Made by a program: the position numbers and the translations under genes
Assembly: GCA_947446815.1 (NCBI GenBank)
Contig: CANFGT010000007.1
Span: forward strand, 1 to 64,000
Length of the DNA: 64,000 nucleotides
Direction of reading: 5' to 3'
DNA from: Acidimicrobiaceae bacterium
GTDB taxonomy: Bacteria; Actinomycetota; Acidimicrobiia; Acidimicrobiales; Ilumatobacteraceae
The notes under the pieces: model-generated
Told to the model about the DNA's origin: nothing
Databases searched by the model: none
Seen by the model: the letters and a program-made list of their open reading frames with translations, nothing else
Shown: positions 8,188 to 17,965 of the stretch, in pieces
Layout of the letters: the number at the start of each line of letters is the position of its first letter
Position numbering within the stretch: position 1 is the stretch's first letter

Positions 8188-9655
8188 CGAAGTGAATCAC
8201 GATGCCGGGGAATGTTCCCAACACCAATGTGGAGATGCTTGTGATGCCAAGAGCAACGCCCAAAGACGAGTACACCGTGACTGGTGTTGTGTCGCCGTCC
8301 GGGACTGGCTTCATCCACATCTCACGAAGGATCTTGCCGTAGTAACCGAATGCCACTGCAGAGTTGATACCGCCGATGATGGCGAGAACATACGACCACG
8401 TGGTTCCAGCAGAAACAAGTGACTGGAATGCGGTGAACTTACCGAACCAACCACCAAATGGTGGGATACCAGCGAGTGACGCCATGAACATTGTCATGAG
8501 AGTTGCGATGCCTGGCGCGTACGAGAAAAGTCCGCCGTAGGAGGAGATCTCACCGCTACGAGTCTTGCGTGCAACGACCATCACGATGGCGAAGACGCCG
8601 AGGTTGGTTGCTGCGTAGACCAAGAGATAAGTCACGACTGAACGCAATGCAGAGTTAGCTACACCGTCCACACCCGCAACAGCAAGTGGCATGAGGATGA
8701 ATCCACCCTGTGCAATGGACGAGTAGGCCAACATGCGAACAATGTTTGTCTGCTTGAGTGCGAGGAAGTTACCGACAGTCATCGTGAGCGCCGAAAGAAT
8801 CCAGAACACTGGCTGCCACACGTCATGTGAACCTGGGAACGCGACAAATACAACCGTGACCAGGGCAACGAAGCCTGCAGCCTTTGATGCGACTGACAAG
8901 AACGCAGTAACAGGAGTTGGTGCACCTTGGTATGTATCGGGTGCCCATGTGTGGAATGGAACAGCTGACACCTTGAAGGCAAAACCAACGACGATGAAGA
9001 ACACTGCAAGCGCACGCAAAGACGTGAGGTCAGAGCCGAGATACGTTGCGATTTCGACCAACTTGGTGGAACCAGTGATGCCATACAACAACGACATGCC
9101 GTACAGCATGAGTGCGGAAGCAAAGACGCCAAGCAGGTAGTACTTCATGCCGGCTTCATTGCTGCGAAGGTCGCGCTTGCGCCATGCAGCCATCATGTAC
9201 GCAGGAATAGACAACAATTCAAGCGATACGAAGATGGACACCATGTCACGGCTGGAAGCCATCATCACCATGCCTAAGAGGCTGGTGAGCAATAAGAACC
9301 AGTATTCACCTTGGTAGTAATCACCTTCACGCAGATGATCAGCAGTGAGAAGGATGACGACGTACCCGGCAAGAAGGAACAAACCCTTCATCACCAAGCT
9401 GAAATCATCCACCATGTAACGACCATCAAACAGTGAGCGAACTCCCTGATTGCTGAGAGCAAGGGTGAGAACTGGGATGAAGGCACCGAGCACCGTGAAC
9501 GATGCAAGTGGCGTCAGCACCCACTTCTTCGCATCAGGTAGGAAGAGGTCGAGGAGAAGGAGCAGCACGATGCCACCCCCGAGAATGATCTCGGGAGCAA
9601 GCGCGTGGTAATCGATTGACGGCGAAGTCCACGCCGTGGCCAGTGCGCTCAACAC
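8150..9655 (-). CDS. nuoN: Complex I subunit NuoN (nuo1 copy)
   Basis: Antiporter-like membrane subunit of the proton-pumping arm. 501 residues with about 14 hydrophobic segments. It carries the family signatures SLELLSIPAYMMAAW (conserved Glu), KVSAVPFHTWAPDTYQGAPTPVTAFLS and AYSSIAQGG. The start is GTG9655, four bases after the nuoM1 stop; no ATG fits better. It is the last Nuo subunit of the first cluster and overlaps the MidA-type methyltransferase. Confidence 0.95.
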   Translation of the reverse strand: MLSALATAWTSPSIDYHALAPEIILGGGIVLLLLLDLFLPDAKKWVLTPLASFTVLGAFIPVLTLALSNQGVRSLFDGRYMVDDFSLVMKGLFLLAGYVVILLTADHLREGDYYQGEYWFLLLTSLLGMVMMASSRDMVSIFVSLELLSIPAYMMAAWRKRDLRSNEAGMKYYLLGVFASALMLYGMSLLYGITGSTKLVEIATYLGSDLTSLRALAVFFIVVGFAFKVSAVPFHTWAPDTYQGAPTPVTAFLSVASKAAGFVALVTVVFVAFPGSHDVWQPVFWILSALTMTVGNFLALKQTNIVRMLAYSSIAQGGFILMPLAVAGVDGVANSALRSVVTYLLVYAATNLGVFAIVMVVARKTRSGEISSYGGLFSYAPGIATLMTMFMASLAGIPPFGGWFGKFTAFQSLVSAGTTWSYVLAIIGGINSAVAFGYYGKILREMWMKPVPDGDTTPVTVYSSLGVALGITSISTLVLGTFPGIVIHFGDIAGLTGAFIK

Positions 9656-9658
9656 GGA

Positions 9659-11203
9659 TCAGCCTCCGAAAGCCTTGAGGGTCACGCCCACTGCGGGGTC
9701 GAGAATCTTGAACATCAGTTGTGGGTAAACACCGAAGACAACGATTGCAATCAGCAATGGTGTCCATGCCATCCACTCAAACTTGTTGACGTCGTGAATG
9801 TCTTCGTCGTGACCATGACCAGCAGCGAACTCTGCAGTGGGCTCACCGAATGCGGTGCGCTGGTAGAGCCACAAGAGGTAACCAGCTGCAAGCACGGTGC
9901 CGACTGCTGCGATAACCATAAAGATGCGGAAGACCTGAACATTGAGACCTGCTGCTGGCTGGTAGGCCGACATGATTGCGGGGAACTCACCCCAGAATCC
10001 TGCAAGACCTGGAAGACCAAGTGATGCCATTGCACAGAATCCAAGAATCCATCCGAGTTTTGGCATTTGCACCAACATGCCTGAAAGACGCTTGATCTCA
10101 AGTGTGTGGTAGCGCTCTTTCACAGAACCCGCCACGAAGAACAACATGCCGGTAATGAGACCATGCGCAACCATTCCGAACATCGCAGCGTTCATACCGA
10201 ACGACGTGAGTGTTGAAATACCGAGCATGACATAACCCATGTGAGCAACAGACGAGAAAGCGATAAGGCGCTTCATGTCCGTCTGTGCGAGACATCCGAG
10301 TGCACCGTAGATAATGCCGATGACTGCAAGAAGACCAATCCATGGAGCCCATGCTTTTGCAGCGAGCGGAAGGATTGGAATCGCAATGCGAACGAAACCG
10401 TAGGTACCAAGCTTCAACAAGATGGCGGCCAGAATGACCGAACCCTGTGTTGGTGCTTGTGTGTGCGCATCAGGCAACCAGGTGTGGAATGGGAACATCG
10501 GAACCTTGACGGCAAAGCCCACGAACATTCCGGCAAAGATCCAGATCTGAGTGTTCTTAGGAATCATCGCATTTGCATGAGCGATGAGATCTGGAATTGC
10601 GAAGCTTGCTCCACCTGTCTTCCAGAACAATGCAAGGAACGCAACAAGCATGAGTGCTGATCCGAACATTGTGTAGAGGAAGAACTTGAGCGATGCGTAC
10701 TGGCGATTCTCGCCACCCCAGACACCAATCATGAAGTACATCGGCAACAACACGAGTTCGAAGAACACGAAGAAGAGAACAAGGTCGCGAGCGATGAATG
10801 TTCCGGCCATACCTGTCTGGAGAACCAGCATGAGGATGAAGAATGCCTTTGCATTGCCTGGCGAAGGAACGTGGTTCCAGCTGTAGATCATGACGAGCAA
10901 CGTGATGACCATTGAGAGGAAGTACAACGGCAAGCTGATGCCGTCGAGTCCGATGTAGTACGTCGACTTGATGACTGAGATCCAGTCATGTCGTGCAACA
11001 AACTGCATCTCCCCTGCTTTGTCAAAGTTGAACTGAGTCAACGTGTACACGCCGACTGCCAACGTTGCCGTTGCGGTGCCGATGGCGACTGCCTTCGACA
11101 GCGCCTCGTCTGCCTTCGGAATGAAGAGCATGATGAGGACACCAACAAGCGGCAAGAACGTGCCGACTGTCAGTACCCAATTGTGGTCGCTGAGGACTTC
11201 CAT
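9659..11203 (-). CDS. nuoM: Complex I subunit NuoM (nuo1 copy)
   Basis: Antiporter-like proton-pumping subunit, 514 residues. Family motifs are FFVFFELVLLPMYFMIGVWG, KVPMFPFHTWLPDAHTQAPTQGSVILA and AYSSVAHMG-like IAFSSVAHMGYV. A small His/Asp-rich segment, AGHGHDEDIHD, sits near the C-terminus before the last helices, echoing the much larger one in NuoL1. Preceded by the Shine-Dalgarno sequence AAGGGAG. Part of the operon nuoABCDHIJKLMN-midA. Confidence 0.95.
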   Translation of the reverse strand: MEVLSDHNWVLTVGTFLPLVGVLIMLFIPKADEALSKAVAIGTATATLAVGVYTLTQFNFDKAGEMQFVARHDWISVIKSTYYIGLDGISLPLYFLSMVITLLVMIYSWNHVPSPGNAKAFFILMLVLQTGMAGTFIARDLVLFFVFFELVLLPMYFMIGVWGGENRQYASLKFFLYTMFGSALMLVAFLALFWKTGGASFAIPDLIAHANAMIPKNTQIWIFAGMFVGFAVKVPMFPFHTWLPDAHTQAPTQGSVILAAILLKLGTYGFVRIAIPILPLAAKAWAPWIGLLAVIGIIYGALGCLAQTDMKRLIAFSSVAHMGYVMLGISTLTSFGMNAAMFGMVAHGLITGMLFFVAGSVKERYHTLEIKRLSGMLVQMPKLGWILGFCAMASLGLPGLAGFWGEFPAIMSAYQPAAGLNVQVFRIFMVIAAVGTVLAAGYLLWLYQRTAFGEPTAEFAAGHGHDEDIHDVNKFEWMAWTPLLIAIVVFGVYPQLMFKILDPAVGVTLKAFGG

Positions 11204-11217
11204 GCTGAGTAGCTCCC

Positions 11218-13734
11218 TTAGAAGTTGATGATGACGAGTACGAGTGCACCGATGGCGGCAGCGCCGAACAACAATGCACCGTATTGGTTGACTTTTCCGG
11301 ACTGAACGGGTTGCAATGCACCACCAGCATTCTCAGCTGTTGTACCTGCTCCGTTCACCGCTCCGTCAACCAATTTCTGGTCGACGTTGCGGTAGACCCA
11401 ACCGGCAACGGTCTTGGTGCAGATACCTGCGCCATTCACGATGCCGTCGAGGACGTTCTGATTGAACCAATACGCAGCGCGAGCAATTGGATGCGCGATG
11501 GATCGGACAATGATTTTTTCGTAGAGAGTGTCAAGGAAGTACTTGTTCTCGAGGAACAAGTATCCGGCACCCAGAAGTTTGTTGCGCTTGGTGAGACCAA
11601 CAAGCTTCTTGTTCTTACGGTCGTACAACTGAACACACAGCAACCAGCTGAGAAGCATGCCTGCGAACACGATGATCATTGACATTGCAGCCTTTGACCA
11701 CTTGAACGGTGCATGGTGCAACTGCGGTGCGTAACAAACGCCGTGTTCTGGTGTTTCAGTACCGCATGGAGATTCATGCATAGCTTCGCCTTCAGCGCCA
11801 ACAACCTCAGCAGACTTTTCGTCATACATTGGCATTGGCTCTTCGCCATCAGCAACGGGCTCTTCAGAAACAACTTCACCATCGACAGGAACGACTGAAT
11901 CGCTGGATACAGCGGCGTCTGGAGCAGGAACTGTTGTATCGGTGGTGCCTTCTGCAATGCGAGCTTCGCCTGCGCCACCTGTAGGTGCAGGAATACCTGT
12001 GATGCTCACGACTTCTGCGCGAGGCTCCACCCACTTCTTGAAGTTCTCCCACTTCTCACCAAATGGTGCGGCATTCAAGAAGCCAGAACCAATGGCGAGC
12101 GTGGCCAAGATAATCAAAGGAATAGTGATGATGCGACCGGACTCGCGAGGTCCGTGTGAACCATGGTCGTCGTGCGAGTCATGTGCGTGTGCATCATGTG
12201 AATCGTGAGCATGATCGTCATGACCGTGATCATCATGTGCTGCAGGGGTGTCATGACCGTGCTCTTCTTCATGGTGCTCGCCAGCAGCAGCGCCACGTGG
12301 CTCACCAAAGAATGTGAGGTACGTCGCGCGAGTCATATACGCAGCAGTAAGGAATGCACCGGACAAACCGATGATCATGAAGAACGTATAACCGTTATGG
12401 CCAACGTTGTCGATGATTTCATCCTTCGAGAAGAAACCAGAGAATGGGAACACGCCACACAGAGCGAGCGTGGAAAGAATCCATGTTGCAAAGGTGATCG
12501 GCATGAACTTGCGAAGACCACCCATGTCTTTCTTCATGTCGAACGAGTGGTGTGATGCGCTATGGCTGATGGAGCCAGCACCGAGGAACAAACAAGCCTT
12601 GAAGAATGCGTGAGTGAAGATGTGGAACACTGCGGGCAACCACGCACCAGCGCCGAGACCCATCATCATGTAACCCAACTGCGAAACGGTTGAGTATGCG
12701 AGCACCTTCTTGATGTCGGTCTGCACAAACGCCAACGCGGCAGCGATGACAATGGTGATGCCACCAATCAGAACAATGAAGTTCAAACTGGTTCCCATGA
12801 TGTTCATTCCCTTGAAGAACACGGGATACAGACGAGCGACCAAGAACACACCAGCCACGACCATGGTGGATGAGTGCAAGAGCGAGCTGACTGGTGTTGG
12901 ACCGGCCATTGCGTCGGGCAACCAGGTGTGCAGTGGGAACTGACCCGACTTACCGATACAAGCGATAAACAGAGCAACAGCACCAACGGTGATTGCTGCA
13001 TGCCCAGGGTGACCCGAGAGTGCCCAGGCGGACAAGCCGCGGATGCTGAAACCAGAAACGCCGAGGTTCTTCTGTGTCCAATCGTTGGCAGAGAAGAACA
13101 AGACTGACGTTCCGACAAGAAGTCCGATGTCGCCGGTACGTGTGGTGAAGAACGCCTTCAGCGCAGCGCGGCTGTTTGCGCCCTCTTCCCACCAGTGACC
13201 GATGAGCATGAAGGAACACAGGCCCATGATTTCCCATCCGAGGATGAGTTGAATCATGTTTTCTGCAACAACCATGTTGAGCATGCCTGCTGAGAACAGC
13301 GTGAGCGATGCGAAGAAATGGGTATAACGACGATCGCCATGCAAGTACTCAGTGGAGTAAATCTGCACCAAAGAAGAGATGAACGCAACGACACACAAGA
13401 TGGTGATGGAGAGTCCATCAATATGTTGACCAATGCCGAATGAGAATCCGTTGTTCTGCCACCATGTCCAGGTCTTGATGACTGGCTTGATGTAGGCCTC
13501 TTCTGGCGCACCGTTGACACGCTGGATCCACTGATACGCAGCGCCAGCCGACATGGCCAACGCACCGAACATGGAAAGAATGCCGAATTCGGAACCCTTC
13601 ATTGGCATCTTCTTGCCGAAGAAAATAATGAGCGCAAAAGCAATCGCTGGAATCAGCGGGATGATGTATGCGTGCTCGAGGAACCAACCTGACTTCAAGA
13701 TGACCTCGGTTGCTTCAGTAACTGCAGAGAACAT
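11218..13734 (-). CDS. nuoL: Complex I subunit NuoL (nuo1 copy), long form with His/Asp-rich insert
   Basis: Distal antiporter-like subunit with the lateral helix. At 838 residues it is about 200 longer than its nuo2 paralogue (636). The core is ordinary, with GWEIMGLCSFMLIGHWW, KSGQFPLHTWLPDAMAGPTPVSSLLHSSTMV and AYSTVSQLGYMMMG. The extra length is a segment at about residues 482-525 with 15 His among Asp, Glu and Ala, followed by a Pro/acidic stretch (about 560-650) containing two Cys. These insertions lie after the FFGEP loop, where NuoL2 also has a few His. The insert is probably soluble and metal-binding, but that is inference. The ATG lies three bases after the nuoK1 stop. Confidence 0.95.
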   Translation of the reverse strand: MFSAVTEATEVILKSGWFLEHAYIIPLIPAIAFALIIFFGKKMPMKGSEFGILSMFGALAMSAGAAYQWIQRVNGAPEEAYIKPVIKTWTWWQNNGFSFGIGQHIDGLSITILCVVAFISSLVQIYSTEYLHGDRRYTHFFASLTLFSAGMLNMVVAENMIQLILGWEIMGLCSFMLIGHWWEEGANSRAALKAFFTTRTGDIGLLVGTSVLFFSANDWTQKNLGVSGFSIRGLSAWALSGHPGHAAITVGAVALFIACIGKSGQFPLHTWLPDAMAGPTPVSSLLHSSTMVVAGVFLVARLYPVFFKGMNIMGTSLNFIVLIGGITIVIAAALAFVQTDIKKVLAYSTVSQLGYMMMGLGAGAWLPAVFHIFTHAFFKACLFLGAGSISHSASHHSFDMKKDMGGLRKFMPITFATWILSTLALCGVFPFSGFFSKDEIIDNVGHNGYTFFMIIGLSGAFLTAAYMTRATYLTFFGEPRGAAAGEHHEEEHGHDTPAAHDDHGHDDHAHDSHDAHAHDSHDDHGSHGPRESGRIITIPLIILATLAIGSGFLNAAPFGEKWENFKKWVEPRAEVVSITGIPAPTGGAGEARIAEGTTDTTVPAPDAAVSSDSVVPVDGEVVSEEPVADGEEPMPMYDEKSAEVVGAEGEAMHESPCGTETPEHGVCYAPQLHHAPFKWSKAAMSMIIVFAGMLLSWLLCVQLYDRKNKKLVGLTKRNKLLGAGYLFLENKYFLDTLYEKIIVRSIAHPIARAAYWFNQNVLDGIVNGAGICTKTVAGWVYRNVDQKLVDGAVNGAGTTAENAGGALQPVQSGKVNQYGALLFGAAAIGALVLVIINF

Positions 13735-13737
13735 GGA

Positions 13738-14037
13738 TTAGCCCTTCATCTCTGAAAGTTCGTCAAGACCAACGGAACGACGGTTGCGGTACATCAACAA
13801 CACCATTGCGAGACCAACGCCAACTTCGGCAGCAGCAACAGCAATGACGTAGAGAGCAAACGTGTGTCCATCAACTGAGTTATTACGCAACGAGAACGCC
13901 AACAAGTTGATGTTGACGGAGTTGAGAATGAGCTCGATGGACATGAGAACAAGCACAGCGTTCTTGCGAACAATGACGCCATAGACGCCGATGCAGAAAA
14001 GAACTGCGCCAAGCATGAGGAACTCGTTAAGCAACAT
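13738..14037 (-). CDS. nuoK: Complex I subunit NuoK (nuo1 copy)
   Basis: Three-helix membrane subunit of 99 residues, the usual size. It carries the conserved Glu in SIELILNSVNINLLAFS and a second Glu in AAAEVGVGLAMVLLMYRNR, both part of the proton path. The start ATG14037 is set by the Shine-Dalgarno sequence GAGGAGGG just upstream; the frame extends further but without similarity. Two bases separate it from nuoJ1. Confidence 0.95.
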   Translation of the reverse strand: MLLNEFLMLGAVLFCIGVYGVIVRKNAVLVLMSIELILNSVNINLLAFSLRNNSVDGHTFALYVIAVAAAEVGVGLAMVLLMYRNRRSVGLDELSEMKG

Positions 14038-14039
14038 AG

Positions 14040-14552
14040 TTAGTCCCTCCTCGCGAGCACGATGGCTCCGATTGCTGCAGCAAGCAACACAAATGACAAT
14101 GCCCAAAATGGCAAGAGGTAGGCGCCGAAGATCTGGTCGGACACCTGTTGGGTGGTGACAACAGGAGCGTCGACAGGCAACTTCTCTGCCTTAAAGCCAT
14201 CATTCAATGCCATGAGCATTGTTGCCAACAACAAAACTGCGATGGGCAAGCCAATAAACCAGTTCTTGTTGTTGAGATCTTGTTCTGCGCCAATTCGTGC
14301 ACGCGTGAGCATCGTTCCGAAAAGGAATAACACCATCACTGCGCCGATGTAGACCATGACTTGGGTGATGGCAACGAACTCTGCTGCAAGCAATACATAC
14401 TGAGCAGCAGCGCCGGCGAGCACTACAACTAGCCACAGTGCAGCATGCACAACATTCTTAGTGGTGACGACACGCAAGGCACCGACGACCATGATGGCGG
14501 CGATGATCGCAAAGCCCACGTTCTGGGCGACGAGCACATCGGAAGCGAGCAT
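14040..14552 (-). CDS. nuoJ: Complex I subunit NuoJ (nuo1 copy)
   Basis: Membrane subunit with about five helices; 170 residues. The conserved stretch AAEFVAITQVMVYIGAVMVLFLF, including the pi-bulge helix, identifies it. The ATG at 14552 overlaps the nuoI1 stop (TGATG), showing coupling. Confidence 0.94.
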   Translation of the reverse strand: MLASDVLVAQNVGFAIIAAIMVVGALRVVTTKNVVHAALWLVVVLAGAAAQYVLLAAEFVAITQVMVYIGAVMVLFLFGTMLTRARIGAEQDLNNKNWFIGLPIAVLLLATMLMALNDGFKAEKLPVDAPVVTTQQVSDQIFGAYLLPFWALSFVLLAAAIGAIVLARRD

Positions 14553-15049
14553 CACTTCTTGCCCTTCTTTTCTGCGCCAGCTTCAAGCTCTGGTGCTTCA
14601 GGCACGGTCTGCATCCATTCACCAAGCTTTGACTTGTCATGAAGCAAGTCAGCAATTCGTGTTTCGGAGTATTCGTATTCAGGGCTCCAGAAGAGCGCAT
14701 CAAACGGACACACTTCAACGCAGATACCGCAGTACATGCACAGTGCATAGTCGATGTCGAAACGATCAAGCTTGTTCACCTTGCGAGCTGCGCCACCGGC
14801 GCGACGAGGTGGGGCAAGTTCCTTGTGGCCTTCGATATAGATGCACCAGTCGGGACAAGAACGCACACACAACATGCACGAGGTGCAGTTGCCTTCGTGC
14901 AATGCAATAACACCGCGTGCACGAATAGGAGGAGTCTCCTTTTCGTGTGGGTACTGAACGGTGTCCGCACCATTTTTTGCAGTCGCCAAGAGAGTGGCGA
15001 ATGTGACACCAAGACCCTTGAACATGCCGGGAACTTTTGGCTTAGCCAT
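14552..15049 (-). CDS. nuoI: Complex I subunit NuoI (nuo1 copy), 2[4Fe-4S] protein
   Basis: Peripheral-arm subunit that carries clusters N6a and N6b. 165 residues. Both CxxCxxCxxxC motifs are intact: [12 protein letters not shown] and [12 protein letters not shown]. The start ATG15049 overlaps the nuoH1 stop. In a complex without NuoEFG this subunit would be one of the few routes by which electrons can enter toward NuoB, so it is the likely docking surface for a ferredoxin-like donor (inference). Confidence 0.95.
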   Translation of the reverse strand: MAKPKVPGMFKGLGVTFATLLATAKNGADTVQYPHEKETPPIRARGVIALHEGNCTSCMLCVRSCPDWCIYIEGHKELAPPRRAGGAARKVNKLDRFDIDYALCMYCGICVEVCPFDALFWSPEYEYSETRIADLLHDKSKLGEWMQTVPEAPELEAGAEKKGKK

Positions 15050-16113
15050 CAGAAAGCCACCTTCAGAACAGCAGTCAACATGATGTTGACAAGCGAAATT
15101 GGAATGAGCACTTTCCATGCGAAGCGCTGTAATTGATCCTCACGCAAGCGCGGGGAAGAGAAGCGGATCCACATAATGAAGAAAACAAGGGCCATCATCT
15201 TGGCGAACAAAATGAGCGGTCCGGCAACATTCATCCAGTTATCAATGCTGTCGATGGTTGTCCAACCGAACCATGAGAACGGAACGCCCCAACCACCAAG
15301 GAAAAGAACCGATGCAATCATCGCGAAGACACCTGCTGTTGCAAACTCACCGATGAAGAAGATCAGGAAGCGGAAACCTGAATACTCCGTCATGTAGCCA
15401 GACACAAGTTCGGATTCCGCGATGGGCATGTCGAACGGAGTTTGTGAGAGTTCTGCCTGCACAGAAATCATGAAGATAAGGAAAGCAACGAACTGAGTGA
15501 GTACGTATGGGTTGCCTAGGCCATCCCAGCCGAACATCGAACCCGCGTTCTGCGCAACAACGATTTCCTGAAGGTTCATCGTGCCTGCCTGAATGACAAC
15601 ACCAATCACTGCGAGAACCATGGGGAGCTCGTACGCAACAAGCTGACCAGCAGCGCGCAAGCCACCCAACAAGGAGTACTTGTTTGCACTGGACCAACCT
15701 GCGATGAGAATGCCCAACACGGAAACTGACGACACTGCGAGTGCGTAGAAGATTCCCGTTTCGAAGTTGGTGAACCATGCATCGGGTCCGAATGGAACAA
15801 CAACAACCAACAGGAAGGTGCTTGCCAACACGATGAGCGGTGCCATCTTGAAGATGCGAGCTTCAGGCTGAGCGCTAGCAGGAACAATGTCCTCCTTCTG
15901 CAGCCACTTGCCCACTTCGGCAAACAACTGCATCGATCCGTATGGACCAGCTTCCATTGGGCCGAGACGTGACTGCATGAACGACAACATCTTGAAAAGG
16001 AACAAGTAAACGACGGTGCCCGCAGGGAGCAACACAGCCACGAGTCCACCCAAGACGCGAAGAAGCGAGATCGCCCAGTATGGAAGATCAGCGGAAAGAA
16101 GAACAGCATTCAT
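15049..16113 (-). CDS. nuoH: Complex I subunit NuoH (nuo1 copy)
   Basis: Membrane subunit that forms the quinone channel with NuoB and NuoD; 354 residues, eight helices. Family motifs are [42 protein letters not shown] and [22 protein letters not shown]. The acidic residues of the E-channel region are present. The ATG overlaps the nuoD1 stop by one base. Confidence 0.95.
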   Translation of the reverse strand: MNAVLLSADLPYWAISLLRVLGGLVAVLLPAGTVVYLFLFKMLSFMQSRLGPMEAGPYGSMQLFAEVGKWLQKEDIVPASAQPEARIFKMAPLIVLASTFLLVVVVPFGPDAWFTNFETGIFYALAVSSVSVLGILIAGWSSANKYSLLGGLRAAGQLVAYELPMVLAVIGVVIQAGTMNLQEIVVAQNAGSMFGWDGLGNPYVLTQFVAFLIFMISVQAELSQTPFDMPIAESELVSGYMTEYSGFRFLIFFIGEFATAGVFAMIASVLFLGGWGVPFSWFGWTTIDSIDNWMNVAGPLILFAKMMALVFFIMWIRFSSPRLREDQLQRFAWKVLIPISLVNIMLTAVLKVAF

Positions 16114-17285
16114 CAGCGATCAATGTCTCCGAGAATGAAATACAGCGACGCAAGGATGGTGATGATGTCAGGGACATACACACCCTTCAACAACCAAGGA
16201 ACAATCGAGATGTTGTTGAACGAAGCGCTGCGAATCTTGACGCGGAATGGACCTTGGTCACCTTGAGAGACAACGTAATAACCCATCTCGCCGAGTGGGT
16301 TCTCCGTTGATACCCATGCTTCGCCTTCAGGAACCTTGATGATCTTTGGAACCTTGGCCATCACTGGACCAGCAGGAATCGTGTCGAGAAGTTGATCAAC
16401 GATCTTTGTTGACTCACGCACTTCCTGCAGGCGAACCCAGCAACGTGCGAACGAGTCGCCGTCTGGGTGCGTGATGACTTTGAACTCTGTCTTGTTCCAG
16501 GCCATTGGGATGTCCTGGTCACGACGAAGATCCCAGTCGACTCCGCTTGCACGAAGGTTTGCGCCGGACAAGCCGTATGACAAGGCAACGTCTTTTGGAA
16601 TGACACCGATACCGCGGGTACGGGCTTGGAAGATTTCGTTTCCGAACAAGAGGTCTTCAATCTGATCGCAGAATGTGCGCAACTTCTTCATGACAACACG
16701 CGTCTCGTCAATGAAGCCAGCTGGCAAGTCGTCCTTCAATCCACCGATGCGGTCGAAGTTCGGGTGGAAGCGTCCACCGGTTGCAGCCTCGATGAGGTTC
16801 AGAACATATTCACGGTCACGGAATGCGAAGAACACTGGAGTGATTGCACCCAGCTGCACACCGAGGTCACCAAGGAATAGGGACACGTTTGCGATGCGAG
16901 AGAGCTCGAACAAGATGGTGCGAATGTGCTGCGCACGTGATGGCGCTTCGACACCCATCAGTTTTTCTGCAGCGAGAATAAATGGCACTTCGTTTGCAAA
17001 CGAACCCAACCAGTCGATGCGGTTAACCAACGCAGTGACTTGCGGGAATGTGCGAACTTCTGTGAGCTTTTCGTAACCGCGGTGCATGTAACCGGCAGAT
17101 GGTTCTGCCCACACCACTTGCTCACCATCAAGGCGGGCAATGATGCGCAGTGTTCCGTGAGTTGCAGGGTGCTGCGGTCCGATGTTGAGGGTCATGCCCT
17201 CGGTTTCAAGTTCTACGTTGACACGAGCATCAGCTGCTTGCGCAGCGATGTATGCAAGTTGTTGACGGTCGCCAAGCATGGTCAT
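16113..17285 (-). CDS. nuoD: Complex I subunit NuoD (nuo1 copy) with altered quinone site
   Basis: Catalytic-core subunit that shapes the quinone-reduction site next to cluster N2; 390 residues. GPQHPATHG keeps the quinone-site His (His43, bovine His59). Two key positions differ from nuo2. Arg69 in YMHRGYEKL matches the Arg that NDUFAF7 methylates in mammals, where NuoD2 has Thr. Trp92 in NRIDWLGSF replaces the quinone-head-group Tyr (bovine Tyr108), where NuoD2 has Tyr. The spacing between the two positions is 23 residues in NuoD1, NuoD2 and human NDUFS2, so the alignment needs no gap. The C-terminus ends FILGDIDR instead of the usual GEVDR. ATGA overlap with nuoC1. Confidence 0.95.
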   Translation of the reverse strand: MTMLGDRQQLAYIAAQAADARVNVELETEGMTLNIGPQHPATHGTLRIIARLDGEQVVWAEPSAGYMHRGYEKLTEVRTFPQVTALVNRIDWLGSFANEVPFILAAEKLMGVEAPSRAQHIRTILFELSRIANVSLFLGDLGVQLGAITPVFFAFRDREYVLNLIEAATGGRFHPNFDRIGGLKDDLPAGFIDETRVVMKKLRTFCDQIEDLLFGNEIFQARTRGIGVIPKDVALSYGLSGANLRASGVDWDLRRDQDIPMAWNKTEFKVITHPDGDSFARCWVRLQEVRESTKIVDQLLDTIPAGPVMAKVPKIIKVPEGEAWVSTENPLGEMGYYVVSQGDQGPFRVKIRSASFNNISIVPWLLKGVYVPDIITILASLYFILGDIDR

Positions 17286-17965
17286 GATGCTTCGCCTTCC
17301 TCTGAATCATCACCAGGCAATGGCTCAACATCAACGATGCCTGGCCATGGCTTGACAATGCGTGCAAGCAACGGGAAGTCCTTGCGCATTGGGTGGCCTT
17401 CGAAATCTGATGGGAGATACATGTTGCGTAAATCAGGATGACCGTTAAAGCCAATCCCGAACATTTCATGTGCTTCGCGCTCGTGCCAGTTAGCACCAGC
17501 GAAAACACTGGACCAAGAATCAACTGCCATCACTGCATCGTCGACGTCAACTTTGATGTTGATGCCGAGAGTGGTGAACGGCTGTACCAAACGTGCAAAT
17601 ACTTGGAAGCGTGTTTCGCCACCGGCGTATCCCTGCTTGATAGTGGTTGAACGCTCAACTGGTGGTGCTGTTGGGTCGTCCTCGCCTTTACCAAATGGCG
17701 AAGGAAGCCAGTCGATTACTGACAAGAAACCAAAGTACGTGAAACCAAGAGACTTCAATGTCTCGCCTGTTGCACGCCATGACTCTGCGGTCACGCGAAT
17801 CCAGATGTCATCGTTTGGCTTCAACAAAGAGTCGACGACATTTGCACCGAGTGCTTCAAGAACTCGTGCAAGCGCTTCTTCGCGAACGGTGTCGCGTGGA
17901 GCTTCGGTTGGGGTATCAGTTGTTGACGACAACGGGGACACCACCCTTCTCTGCTGATTCGCCAT
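17282..17965 (-). CDS. nuoC: Complex I subunit NuoC (nuo1 copy)
   Basis: Peripheral-arm 30-kDa subunit; about 227 residues. The signature is [39 protein letters not shown]. The N-terminal 30 residues are not conserved and overlap the end of nuoB1 by about 50 bases, so the start could be ATG17965 or a downstream GTG (17944 or 17941). The acidic C-terminal tail reaches nuoD1. Confidence 0.92.
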   Translation of the reverse strand: MANQQRRVVSPLSSTTDTPTEAPRDTVREEALARVLEALGANVVDSLLKPNDDIWIRVTAESWRATGETLKSLGFTYFGFLSVIDWLPSPFGKGEDDPTAPPVERSTTIKQGYAGGETRFQVFARLVQPFTTLGINIKVDVDDAVMAVDSWSSVFAGANWHEREAHEMFGIGFNGHPDLRNMYLPSDFEGHPMRKDFPLLARIVKPWPGIVDVEPLPGDDSEEGEAS

